Source: Arbacia lixula (Eukaryota > Echinodermata > Echinoidea > Arbacioida > Arbaciidae). From it: a stretch of 64,000 nt of DNA. Shown in pieces: positions 38,109-48,900 of this stretch. Location: contig OZ022591.1 in assembly GCA_963669155.1 (NCBI GenBank), forward strand, positions 20,928,504 through 20,992,503, read 5' to 3'. How positions within the stretch are numbered: the first letter of the stretch is position 1; the number at the start of each line of letters is the position of its first letter. Position numbers and translations under genes: made by a program. The notes beneath the pieces are model-generated. The model was not told where the DNA came from. It searched no databases and saw only the letters and a program-made list of their open reading frames with translations.

Positions 38109-38912
38109 GTGAAGTGGTTCAACGTCAAGAATGGCTATGGTTTCATTATCAGGGACGATACTAAGGAAGATGTGTTCGTCCATAAGTCAGCTATTGCACG
38201 GAATAACCCGAGGAAGTATCAGCGCAGTGTCGGTGACGGAGAAAGGGTCGAGTTCTACGTCCAGATAGGCAAGAAGGGCTACAAGGCAGTTCAAGTTACT
38301 GGCCCTGGATTCACTCCAGTGCAGGGCAGTAGATACGCGGCTGACAAGCGGCGCCCACGACGTCGTCCACGTCAACCCCGCCAGCACCGAGGACACCACT
38401 GGCAGAGACACTGGAACGGGAACCCCCGACAGAGGTTTCACCAAAACGAGCCTAGCCCCTTCTCCTCCACCCCGGACACAGAGCCGTCTACTCCAGTCCG
38501 AGCGGCAGCGGAGGAGCCGCCCTCACCCCATGTCCAGCCAGGAGGAGAGAGACGAGGTCCAGGTGTCTATCCAGTCTTTCATGCTCCACCCCCACCCCGT
38601 CGCGATCACGCCCCGCCTGAAGTTGAAGAAGTTCGTCCTGATGCCGTTCCCCGCTCCATCAACATCGAAGTGGAAACCCCAGTTGGACAGGAAGAACAAA
38701 GCAACCCCTCGCTTGTCCCAGATTCCCCATCTCCCGTCCAAACCAGGTCCTCCACTAGGTCCAACAAAGGTGTCCCCCCAGACCGATATGCAGCATCTCT
38801 CCGTGTAGTTGAACCAGAATTTGGCTCGACCCAAATGTATGACTCATTTCCGTTGAAAACCATTAACCGTATGTTACCATTCACCATGACTGTAGGTCCC
38901 ACATTTTTGTAG
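38109..38912 (+). CDS. Y-box cold-shock-domain frame inside the LTR element
   Basis: The frame contains a textbook eukaryotic Y-box cold-shock domain: [13 protein letters not shown] (RNP1 core), [10 protein letters not shown] (RNP2 core), [18 protein letters not shown] and [17 protein letters not shown], at about the first 75 codons. In animals this fold binds single-stranded RNA and DNA (YBX/Y-box proteins, mRNA packaging). An Arg/His/Pro-rich basic stretch follows, like the start of the basic/aromatic islands of Y-box proteins, then a proline-rich linker. The end, [20 protein letters not shown], resembles C-terminal tails of LTR-element polyproteins. The frame is open about 130 bases further upstream. 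The simplest reading is a host Y-box cDNA segment fused between gag-like and pol-tail sequence. Whether it is translated or useful to the element is unknown. Confidence 0.85.
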   Translation: MKWFNVKNGYGFIIRDDTKEDVFVHKSAIARNNPRKYQRSVGDGERVEFYVQIGKKGYKAVQVTGPGFTPVQGSRYAADKRRPRRRPRQPRQHRGHHWQRHWNGNPRQRFHQNEPSPFSSTPDTEPSTPVRAAAEEPPSPHVQPGGERRGPGVYPVFHAPPPPRRDHAPPEVEEVRPDAVPRSINIEVETPVGQEEQSNPSLVPDSPSPVQTRSSTRSNKGVPPDRYAASLRVVEPEFGSTQMYDSFPLKTINRMLPFTMTVGPTFL

Positions 38913-39101
38913 GACATGTAATGTCATTTATTCATATGTAATTCTGTATGATTAATTACGAGGAGAGTTTTGCATCATGTTTCGTTCATGTTGAGACTAT
39001 AGTACATGTAGGCAATGAAAGGGACAGAATTTTGCGGTAAACACTATATGCATTTACAATATACGATGTACATGTATACCGGTAGTTAATAGGGCTTGTT
39101 T

Positions 39102-39185
39102 GCTTGCTTGATTACTTAAAGTGTTAAATTATGTACTTATAAAGCTTGCTTGATTACTTAAAGTGTTAAATTATGTACTTATAAA
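39102..39185 (+). repeat. 42-bp tandem duplication inside the LTR element
   Basis: The unit GCTTGCTTGATTACTTAAAG... occurs twice head to tail with a 42-base period, in the AT-rich stretch between the second frame and the 3' LTR. Confidence 0.85.
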
Positions 39186-39345
39186 GCGAGGCATTTCGAT
39201 CGTGTGCTATATTGCTAGGTTTAGTTAATGATTATGTTAATGTTTTAAAATATATCTTAGTTTCGGAATACCTCTATGGAAGAGACATTGTTAATGACAA
39301 ACAATCATGACAGTGGAAGTCATGATCAAAGTTGGCAGGGAGATA

Positions 39346-39931
39346 TGTAAGCAGTGGAATTCACTGCATACTAGAAATATAGTAGCACTGGTAGCACAGA
39401 GGAGTATACAGAGAGAGAGTATGTATTTCGTGAGTCAAAGCACTTCCCAAGGCAAAAACAGTAAAACTGTTGTTCAGGGATTTATGATATGTCCAGTGCG
39501 GAGAGCTGTGGTCAGTTGTAAGTGGAATCCTGCCCCTGTTCAGACTCCAATAATATGTCCTTCATCTTTTCCCCTCTCGACATTCCTTTGCTCCTTTTTA
39601 TGTGGTTCTCTTTATCTTCCCCCTTTAAGTTGTTTGCATCTCCTTGTTGGAAGAGAGAAGGTTGGGGTAGTTATGTAGCAGCATGTACAAAGGAGAGTCA
39701 GTCGAGATTTGGAAGCGGAGAGAGGAAGAAGTAGAAGTAGCAGTAGAAGTAGAACAGTAGTTAAGCGAGTGCAGGGAAAGTGCTGGAAGAGAAACTTGTA
39801 TCATAACTGGAAGATCATTATCAATAAACCGGATCTCTCGCCTGAGCCATAAACATACTTAATCGTTTGTTTCTCCTTTAATAATCAGTAACAGTAATCG
39901 AACCCCTGTAAGTGACTAACGAGTGCTTACA
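39346..39931 (+). repeat. 3' LTR (586 bp)
   Basis: The partner of the 5' LTR, with the same ends and length; no difference was noticed on reading. It is preceded by a short purine-rich run (GGCAGGGAGA) in the place of a polypurine tract and followed by GGAA, the same four bases that precede the 5' LTR. Confidence 0.95.
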
Positions 39932-40262
39932 GGAAGAAAGGGAGGGATTAAACTAGAGAGTGTGGATGAGGAGGGGATGTATGGAAAAATAAAAAACAAG
40001 AGAGAGGAAAGAGGTGGAAGAGAGTAGAAGATGAAAAATGGGAAAAAGAAAGAGCAAAGGAGACTGTGTGCATGTGTGCACATAAAAACTGGTAAACTGC
40101 CAACAGAGATAACAAAGATCCATGAATGAAAGAGAGACAGAGAGAGAGAGAGAGAGGGAAGGAGAGAAGGAAAGAAAGGAAATAAACATGAATGAATGAA
40201 AGAGACAGACAGAGAGAGACAGAGAAAGAGGGGGAGAGGGAGGAGAGAAGGACAGAAAGGAA
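39932..40262 (+). repeat. Purine-rich region with short duplication
   Basis: GA-rich DNA directly right of the LTR element. An AATGAAAGAGACAGA...GGAGAGAAGGAAAG block recurs about 75 bases apart (about 40121 and 40194). Confidence 0.65.
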
Positions 40263-40402
40263 ATGAACGTGCTGGTGGTGACGTCAGACCTAACCGCAAA
40301 CACACCACAGCGAGACAGACCAATGTCAGCATGCGACGTAGTTTGTACTCCAGTCCTTCTCAAGCTATTTACTCAAGCACTGTTTCCTTATCAACTTAGA
40401 TC

Positions 40403-40502
40403 ATATACACACACACTGCACACACACACTGCATGCACACAAACACCACACACACATACACACACACACATACACACACACACACACACACACATACACA
40501 GA
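40403..40502 (+). repeat. (CA)n microsatellite, interrupted
   Basis: ACACACAC blocks broken by TGCA and ATACAC. Confidence 0.93.
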
Positions 40503-41789
40503 CTGACACGCAAAAAACCAACATGCGTAAACAATCTAATTAAAACTATTCTAGTTTATTTAACATTTAATGCAGAGAGGATGTAGCAACCAACCTTTTT
40601 TCTTTTACAAATCAAGCCCTGTAACGAATCAGCGTCATCCATGATAGCCAATAGTAAAGCAGCAATCAATAGCCATTTTTTACTATCATTGCGTGCCATC
40701 TTTTTTCCCAGTTCATTGTTTTGAGAACTGAAGGTTTCAAATGATTATGATGAATGAGTTGAAAAAGACAAAAAAAACAACAACAAAGCAGCTTCAGTGA
40801 ATGGAGACGAGGTTAAGTTGAGTGAATGAATCCTGTTTCCAAAGAGGTTAAACAGTAGTCTAGTTTCAGACTGACAGATTCTTTTTAACGGTATTACGAC
40901 ACAAGATAGTATTGCAGGCTGCTAGACTAATGGCTAATTCCATGTAGATCACTTCAACTGCTAGCACTAGTATAATAAAGCAATTAGTCTAGTGATACTA
41001 CACTCTGTCAGAATCGCTTATACTTGTGGAGGAGAGCTTTCCAAAATAAAAGGCCCATTAGTGTAGCAGCCTAGCTCCTTGTGAAGGAGAAGTGAAGGTT
41101 TCAATGGTTATGATGGATGAGATTGGGGCAAAAACAGCACAGCTTGGGTGAGTGAGGACAAGTTGATAATTTATCATTCATTAGGGTCTGGCTTTGAAAG
41201 CTTAAAACGATTATCCCCTTATGGCTGGGAGGCAGTGGATATTCTCCTCTCACAGGGACCGTTTACACTTGCCGTCTAGAGTGGGCTGCTCTCCTATGTT
41301 GAAGCACTAATAAGCGCTATTACACATTAAGTGCTGATCTTGTTACTCTTTATTAAAAAAAATGAAAAAAATTGCCAATCTATACCAATTCCATTCTAGC
41401 CACTATCATACCACATTTTTTGCTCACATTCCCTGCAATATTTAGTCTTAGATGCATCAACATATAAAGTCTATATGACTTTAGAGGCAATGGCACCTTT
41501 AATACAAACACAAAGAAAACTGACAGCCAATTCTGCAGTACTCATATTACAAAACTCTAGCATGCATACTGCAAAATTCATACCGTGTGGATGACTTTCA
41601 AACAAACTATATGAGTTTGTTACTTGTTCTATTTCAAGAAAGTTAAAGAAAACATGGCATTGTTGGAAAACATGATTTTGCATCCTTTGATGACAGTGCC
41701 AGATATCACAGCCAATATGATATGTAGAAAAAGACTGTTAAAGGCAAGGGGATAGAAGTGGTATGGAATGGTGACATGTAATACTCCTT

Positions 41790-42040
41790 CTGCCCTACTA
41801 TGACAAAAGGAAGCAAGTGACAAATAACTCAAATCTGGGCTATTGGTACTCTTATATTGCACCCAGCATTCCCTACATACAGACAAAATCTGGAAAAAAA
41901 ATATTTATCTTGCTGCAAGATATTAAATCTAACATGACGTGATGTTGAACGGATGCCACTGCAATTGACGGACACATTTTGCTGATTTACAAGAAAAGTC
42001 TCTTATGTTAGTTGCTTCCTTATGTCAAAGTAGGGCTGCC
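41790..42040 (+). mobile_element. Inverted-repeat element, copy 1 of a pair with 53026
   Basis: Ends CTGCCCTACTATGACAAAAG and TTATGTCAAAGTAGGGCTGC are inverted repeats carrying GGAAGCAA / TTGCTTCC. The interior, read in reverse, matches 53026-53310 (GACTTTTCTTG, AGCAAAATGTGT, TGGCATC). Confidence 0.65.
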
Positions 42041-42186
42041 TTAACCCTCTTAATGTTGCTCTATGGGTTTGAGTGTATTCATGGTGAATCAAATCACAGA
42101 TGGCACACTACTGTAGAGGTTAACAATAGTGGTGAGTTTTGACAGATTTAGCTCTGGCAAAGAGCATCTGCATTCATAAACGTTTA

Positions 42187-42430
42187 TTGCCATTTGGTCC
42201 AATCCCAGTTGGTCCACTCACCATTTCATCTACAAAGAACCCCTTAAAAATACTGTTTTAGATTAAAATACTGGGTTAACTTATCAACAACTCTAATCTA
42301 CACCATAACCTCAACCGTTAATTAACCCTAATCCAGACCTCCTATACTAACCCTAACCCATACATATCAGCATGTGATGGTAGACGAAATGGTGAGTAGA
42401 CCAACTGGGATTGGACCAAATGGCAAATTA
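42187..42430. mobile_element. Inverted-repeat element with 46-bp arms
   Basis: TTGCCATTTGGTCCAATCCC...CACCATTTCATCTA is mirrored by TAGACGAAATGGTGAGTAGA...GGGATTGGACCAAATGGCAA. The loop of about 150 bases carries AACCCTAATCCAG and CTAACCCTAACCCA. Confidence 0.8.
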
Positions 42431-43776
42431 CCTTCATAAAGAGCCGTTAGTAATTTCATCGAAATATGCAATGGTTTGAATGGCATCACCACACAACATA
42501 TAGCTGTCTCTCATCCTACCAGCGTTTGTTGATAGAACATTCAAATTTATCAACTGCTTAAGACTGTTATCATGCTTTCAGATCATTGGTAGAAATCTAG
42601 CAAATGTAAGTACAATGAAATAGAAAGCTCTCTAGCCAAATTTGTGGCTTAGTTCTTCTACACCTGTCCTTTAATTTCAGCAAAAGGTTCGCATCCTCCC
42701 TGTCTGAGCTATTCATATTTTGATTGTCTAGGAAACATTATCACAACAAACTCCACACACATGCAAACCATACATTCTCCCCAAGTCACAAGATCCCCTG
42801 TGAAGAAATAACAGAGACAGAAAGACACTGGTCACACCACACACAATTGACAAGAAAGCTATCATAGGTAGTTATTGTAACTAAAATACGCAAGCATGGT
42901 GCATGAGAAAATTGTCACGAGAAGGGACTTGTTTTCAGAAGTCTGCTTTTCTTTGCCGGTTGTGATGACGTCAATCAAGCCTATTCACTGTCTGTGAAAT
43001 AAGAGTCACTCTTCTTTTTCTCATCAATCTTGGTAATTTCTGCTTGTGAGGTGACAAACCTCCATGCATTTATTATCCTATTCCTTCTTCTTCTTCTCCC
43101 TCTTCTTCCATTCCTTTTCCCATTCTTTCTCTCCTTTTCCTCCTCCCTTCTCCTCATCTCCACCTTGAAGCCTTGTTTTGTATCATTTTTTTTTATAGAA
43201 ATTGTACCATATTGTGCTTGTTATCACTTTTATAATCATTTAAGGAATACATGCATTTTGAAAGGGTGGTTGATTTATTCTAGTATTTTATTATTGTTCA
43301 CATATATAGTTGCATTTGTACAAAAGTAAGTCTGAACAAAGACTAAGAGAATGCCAGTAATTTTCCCCTCCCATTTCAGGAAGGAAGCCTTCTAGTCTAA
43401 ACAACCAGACTTTAAATAGCACACCAGCATATGTGCTTGGTAATGCAATACATACAAAAGCAGAACTGACCACAAAATAAATATAAATTTCTGACTATGT
43501 ACATTCTAGATGTTGTTAGCATGTGGTGCAATGCATCTCTGCAATACTAACGTGGTAATACAGAACCCGAGACTGACTGGTATTGGCAGTGAACTGAGAT
43601 GAAAAGACCTGTGCATTTTCCTCTCATTTTGTGTAGGCAGCTCATATCCATGGTGACAAGAGCAACATATGGAGAGTGGGTGGAAATGTAGACACACTGA
43701 TCTTTAGTAACCACTGAGGGTTAACATTTCTCCATGACTGTACACATATAGGCTCATGAATGTAACATTGTACCAT

Positions 43777-43942
43777 GTGAAATCGCCCACACTCGGCTTT
43801 TGTCATAATACCTTAATCACAGCCAGACAGACTAAGCATGGATATAAATTATCATTCATTACATGCAATAATTAACCCAGTTTTGACTGACTTCTGAATA
43901 AAAGTCTGTATCATTTTCTTTTATTTTACAGTTATACGAAGA
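43777..43942 (+). repeat. Left arm of 0.54-kb palindrome
   Basis: GTGAAATCGCCCACACTCGG through AGTTATACGAAGA. It is the reverse complement, with few differences, of 44155-44320, and the two arms flank MITE copy 5. Confidence 0.85.
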
Positions 43943-44154
43943 TACACTACAGCTCAAGGAATTGGCATAGGGAGAGGGAAAGGGAAGAAAGAGAAGGAGC
44001 CGCAGTTTTAAACCTTGGTATATTTTGTCCAATTCAGCATGAAACATGATGCTTTAGCTTCAACTGGACAAAATATACCACAGTTTAAAACTGCGGCTCT
44101 TTCCCTTTCTTCCCTTTCCCTTTCCCTGAGCCAATTCCTCTGAGCTGTAGTGTA
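43943..44154. mobile_element. Palindromic TA-flanked MITE, copy 5 (centre of larger palindrome)
   Basis: 212 bases from TACACTACAGCTCAAGG to CTGAGCTGTAGTGTA. Its flanks are themselves inverted copies of each other, described separately as arms of a 0.54-kb palindrome. Confidence 0.88.
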
Positions 44155-44320
44155 TCTTTGTATAACTGTAAAATAAAAGGAAATGATACAGACTTTTATT
44201 CAGAAGTCAGCGAAAACTGGATTAATTATTGCATGTAATGAATGATAATTGATATCCATGCTTAGTCTGTCTGGCTGTGATTAAGGCATTATGACAAAAG
44301 CCGAGTGTGGGTGATTTCAC
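44155..44320 (-). repeat. Right arm of 0.54-kb palindrome
   Basis: TCTTTGTATAACTGTAAAAT through CCGAGTGTGGGTGATTTCAC, complementary to 43777-43942. Immediately after comes TTTTGAGCTGTAGTGTA (44321-44336), a second copy of the MITE's terminal sequence. Confidence 0.85.
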
Positions 44321-45777
44321 TTTTGAGCTGTAGTGTATGTTAGATAGCATTAGTGTTGAGATTTGGTGTCAAGCAGGTCTGAAGATAGTGAAGGTAGACA
44401 AGAAATGTTGCAAACAAGAAGGGCGAAAGAAGCAGCAGAATGGTAAGAGAAGGCATGAAGGAGAAAATTTACAAGAGGAGGACAAAAGACAAAAAAGAAG
44501 AGGGAGAAAAAGCAGAATGATTTTTTTTTAGGAGGTAGAGAGGAGAGGGGTGAGTGATAAGATATGTTACAACAGTATGCAGTATCATACAGAGGCAGGT
44601 CGGTAATGTCTGAACATTCAACAGTAATGATACAGTTACTGGATCTAAGATTTAAATAAAAAAGTCTTACAAGGAAATGAACCTTGGAAATGTGACAATA
44701 ATAACAAAATAAATAAGCAACAAATTCCATGAGATAGCTAACAATAATAGCATGGTTAAGGACTAGGAAAATTTGAATATGCGCAGTCCATCAGTATGCC
44801 TCTACCCTCCCGTGCAGACACTTAAGTATTGCCATAATCTCTAATATTAGTAAAAGTTCATTGTCCAATGCCTGAAAAAATTGCTGTTTAGCTATGGCAT
44901 ACACTGTACATATAGTACTAAATTGTGAGAGACCTGTTATATACTATCATTGTACCACATTTGATAAAATTTGGTAAAATATTTCACAAATTATCACATA
45001 AAAAGCAACATGCCACAAATTTACCTTGAGCTGTGACCTTCATCATATCTCACCCAAAATCTAATTAGCTAATTGTGCCAAGCTTGGTCAAATTTTGTCA
45101 ATCATTTCTTATCGTGTAAACGAGATAAGACGGTCAAACTCGGAAACATGATTAACGCCATCAGACCCCTTCATTCCAGAGGCAAAGAAATTATGCATTT
45201 GATCACAAATCCATAAGCTGGTAATCATTGATAATTCATTATTTCCCTCTTAATCATCGTTTGATTATTTTATTCATTTTTCTAAGAAAAGCTAACATTT
45301 TCCCTATTATCATGTTCTCTAATCCTATAATTCTCTTTTAATAATCAGATGAAAAAGAATGTGAAACAAACTGCATTTAATGATATTCATCCCGTTGTCA
45401 TTGAAGGGATGACAAGCGGATGTGGTTTGCGGCTTTATGCCACGCCCACTCAGGCCCACTCCATACCAGTAGAACAGTATCCACAGCATAGTTAACCTAG
45501 CTCCCAGACTGTTGAACATTTCCAATCCAAACTAGCATTATCAGGCTTCCCAGCATTTCAAGAAAACAAAATTCCTTTATGAAGTCTCAAAATTCCATTT
45601 GAACTCATTTCCAGTTTCACGTGTTTTCTATGTTGTTGCAGTGAACTATTTGCAGTATGAAACACTATTAATGTACAACGGATTAGTCCTGTTACACAGG
45701 CACACCATATGTAAAAGACAATAGGCAAAACTGTAACAGAGTCTGACTGACTACTTTCAATTTTTGGGCCGATCAAA

Positions 45778-45900
45778 ATTCCCTGTTTTTTCCCTGATTT
45801 AAGGCATTTTGGTCAAAATCCCTGACTTTTCCTGACTGGAAAAAGAAAAACAATTTCCCCTGATTTCTCTGATTTCCCTGATGGGCTGGGTACCCTGATT
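45778..45900 (+). repeat. Degenerate TTCCCTGATTT repeat
   Basis: CCCTGATTT/CCCTGACTTTTCC motifs recur at least seven times without a fixed period. Confidence 0.6.
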
Positions 45901-46198
45901 ATTATACATTTGGGTCTAGAAATGACAAGAGTAATTTACTTTGCTCCCAGTATGTGTAGTGGATAAAAACTAGCAAACCTACAATCACATCATGCATGCA
46001 CAAAGTACTGCACTATCAATCGACACATGCAGATCCGAGGTTGATGCGATGCGTGAATCTTGGGTAGCCATTTCGCTGCGTGCCGCATACGTGCGTGAAG
46101 TTCGCAAGTAAGCGTAGCAGCTACATCGTAAATAGTGACGTCTTCCCACAGAATCGACGTGTGAAAGCCTTTAACATTGGCATATCACCTTTACTTGT

Positions 46199-46258
46199 CC
46201 CCCCCCCCCGCCCCGCCCTCGCCCCGCCCCCGCCCCGCCCCCGCCCCGCCCCCTCTCC
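46199..46258 (+). repeat. CCCCGCCC tandem array (GC boxes on minus strand)
   Basis: A C run of about 11, then CCCCGCCC-type units repeating about six times. The minus strand reads as overlapping GGGGCGGGG, the Sp1/KLF core, and is G-quadruplex-prone. Confidence 0.9.
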
Positions 46259-47487
46259 CTTAACCCAGTGCATGCACAATACAGCTAACCCTACACTGTA
46301 TTAATGAGAACCATACTAAAGGGTTAAGCTAGAAACCCTATTAAAAAGCTTCTCTCTTTATACGTTTAATACATTATAATCCGTTTTCATAATCAATTAG
46401 TAGTCCCCTATTATTAATCTGTTCATAATTTCTAAGTAAAAATGATATGCGGTTAATCACTCTAGGCCTTCTAGACTAAACCTATGGACACAACAGGGAT
46501 TAATCTGTTTTATAATGGTCTAGGACCACTGCCCATGGATTTATGTGAAAGAAGTCACAATAAATTAAAAGTTGAATTTCAAACAAGAGCCATTTTCTAC
46601 ACGGAAGAAATAACGAACACAACTATTAATACCAGAACCATAAACTCTTTTCCCACTCCTATGAGACAAAGTATCATCTTTTCTAGTAAAGAGGAGTTTG
46701 GGTAATGTTGTTACTATAGTATATCTAAATACAAAATGCCAAATCCCCAATTGATATGGCCAATATCTACTAGTATTACAATATTAGTAGCTGTCATACA
46801 TGTACCGTACATGTACGTGCCTTTTATTGTGTACAATACATTTACTTGAGACAACCTAATTTTAATTTGATTCCCACATGTGTTGGCTTGCACGATTACT
46901 GGCATGTAATGCACAGCAGCATTTGGTATCAATTATGTTAATTGCTAAGCATAGTGCAGAATTTACTGTAACATACTAGACACATTATATAGGCATTGTC
47001 TACAAGCAGTGTACTGGTATGCACAATTATATGATTAGTGGTAAACGGCATCTCAGTATTGAAAATGTGTAATGTATGCTTAGCTTCATACACCAAGCAC
47101 ACGCTGTTTACACAGATCATGTTCTTCTAAACAATGAATCTCTAAATGTACATTTACTGTGCACAGAAGCAACCTGCCCTTCAATACCAAGCAAAGCCAT
47201 TCCACAAAGAGCAATGAGACTATGAGTCTATTTTTTTTTAAACAAAAATTTGTGACCAGAATTTGCTGTATCCCATCCTTTGGTCTGACCGCAAAATCAC
47301 TAGCAAAAAAAAAATCGAGAACTATATTTACTGTAGAGAATTATTTGGTCAGTAAAAAAATACCTGCTTATAAACCAATTCTGGGACCAATATGTTACTA
47401 ATCTTTCCACAGTCTGACTGGGATTTCCAACCATGGTAAAGCATCACTATCACGTACATGTAAGTCTGGACAGAAAGAAAAGAGAGA

Positions 47488-47775
47488 AGAGGTTGTAGTG
47501 TAGAGGTCGATAAAGTTCTGTGACTGAAGGTTTCAAGGTCCCAGGTTCAAGCCCACCCATAGCACTTGTGTCCTTCAGCAGGGTACTTTATCCACACTGC
47601 TGCTCTCTACCCAGGAGTAAGTGGGTACTTGGTAGGAGGTGAATGGTGTGGAGATGGTGCACATATCTGTGCATGAAACGTTCTTGTATCCAGCGATATT
47701 CCTATCAATGCAGTCTATGGACTGTAAAAGGGAAAGACCCTCTACACTTTTGATTTGAAAATAAAGTATTAGGTT
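47488..47775 (+). mobile_element. tRNA-derived SINE
   Basis: The head resembles a tRNA gene with split RNA polymerase III promoter: A box TAGTGTAGAGG (47496-47506) and B box GGTTCAAGCCC (47544-47554), 48 bases apart. A non-tRNA body follows (CCTTCAGCAGGGTACTTTAT, AGTAAGTGGGTACTTGGTAG), ending near GAAAATAAAGTATT. It is not a functional tRNA gene because the acceptor and anticodon stems do not form cleanly. Confidence 0.75.
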
Positions 47776-48339
47776 TAGTGTCCAGACTTAGTTGTAGTTG
47801 AAGCCATGCATTCAGAAGATGCAAACTCTAGTCTAGAACCTAGACTACAAATGCTACATACAGTACTTTTTTTTTAAAAAGCCTGAGTGAACAATCGCTT
47901 CACTGGAGCGGAAACGGCGTGTGAATGGCCCAATGGGATCCCAAGTATGGCAAGGCTATTGGTTTGGTGTGAATGTTCCTTTATGGAGATAATAAAGATA
48001 GTCTGCAGCGCTTCAGTCATAATGAGTTACAGTCCACTGCCTGACTGACTGCCTCCAACGAAAGAACGGAGTAATTAGCATTATCAAGCCCATGACCATG
48101 AGGTGGCTTTCACTAATTTGATTTCTTGCATAAAAAATGAAAACGGGAGGGTACGACTGGTGTTGCTGTGCGTATGTATGAGCGATGTGGATGCCTCTCA
48201 TTGGTGGAGGCCTAAAAGGATGAACCAATGGGAGGAGAGAAAGAGATATTTGGGTGTGTAAGCATAATTGTATAGGCAGAATGGTATGTAAATGAATGTG
48301 TGAGTGTAAAGATGAATTAATTGTTAGTAGAAGGATGAA

Positions 48340-48420
48340 TGAATGGTTTGATATGAATGAATGAATGAATGAATGAAAGAATGTGTTAGTGAATGAATGA
48401 ATGGATTAACAAATGTGTGA
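48340..48420 (+). repeat. (GAAT)n microsatellite, imperfect
   Basis: ATGAATGAATGAATG runs broken by AAAGAATGTG and TTAGTG. Confidence 0.9.
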
Positions 48421-48734
48421 ATAAAAAGGGATGAGAAGCAATGAAATAAACTTCAGAGTCGCAGAATGATTTTTCTTCTGACTACATAAAAATTAGTTTA
48501 AATAAGATAACATTACAAGTACGAATCTCTAATCCCCTTTTGATTTCATCGCATGAAAGAAACAAATGTACATCATACCTTTTTTCCCCTTATAATATAA
48601 CATTTAAAGAAAAGCAGAATGGTAACAGTGTAGCATAGAAAGTGATATATCTCTTATATAAAGCGAATCAATGTCATTGATAAAAACTAATGACAATCAT
48701 TACATGTGTGCATGTATATCACACACAAGCTAGA

Positions 48735-48843
48735 GAAAGAGAGAGAGAGGGGGAGGGGAGATACAGAGAGTGAGAGGGAGAAAGGGGAGGAGATACAGAG
48801 TATGAATATAAAGAGAGAGGGGGGAGAAAGAGCATGAAAGTAA

Positions 48844-48892
<49 letters not shown>

Positions 48893-48900
48893 GAGAGAGG
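48735..48900 (+). repeat. (GA)n and GA-rich tract
   Basis: Two GGGAGGGGAGATACAGAGAGTGA-like half units (about 48752 and 48783), then about 42 bases of GA. Confidence 0.92.

Larger units (their letters stand above)
37065..39931 (+). mobile_element. Young non-autonomous LTR retroelement carrying a Y-box cold-shock domain
   Basis: This is a 2.87-kb LTR element, probably of the Ty3/gypsy kind. Parts in order: 5' LTR (37065-37650), primer-binding site (about 37658-37674), a short gag-like frame with one CCHC zinc knuckle, a second frame with a Y-box cold-shock domain and a C-terminal tail, a non-coding stretch with a short tandem repeat, a purine-rich run just before the 3' LTR, and the 3' LTR (39346-39931). 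The host bases GGAA flank both ends (37061-37064 and 39932-39935), consistent with a 4-bp target duplication. The two LTRs look identical by eye, so the insertion is recent. No reverse transcriptase, RNase H, protease or integrase core is present, so it would depend on a relative. Within its reduced plan it looks whole. The Ty3/gypsy assignment is inference from the primer type, zinc knuckle and tail. Confidence 0.9.
40503..43776. other. No gene seen outside listed elements
   Basis: Unique AT-rich DNA around the inverted-repeat elements at 41790 and 42187; a CTT-rich patch lies near 43083-43155. Confidence 0.5.
44337..47487. other. No gene seen
   Basis: AT-rich. The GC-box array (46199) and CCCTGA repeat (45778) are the only notable structures. 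Confidence 0.5.
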
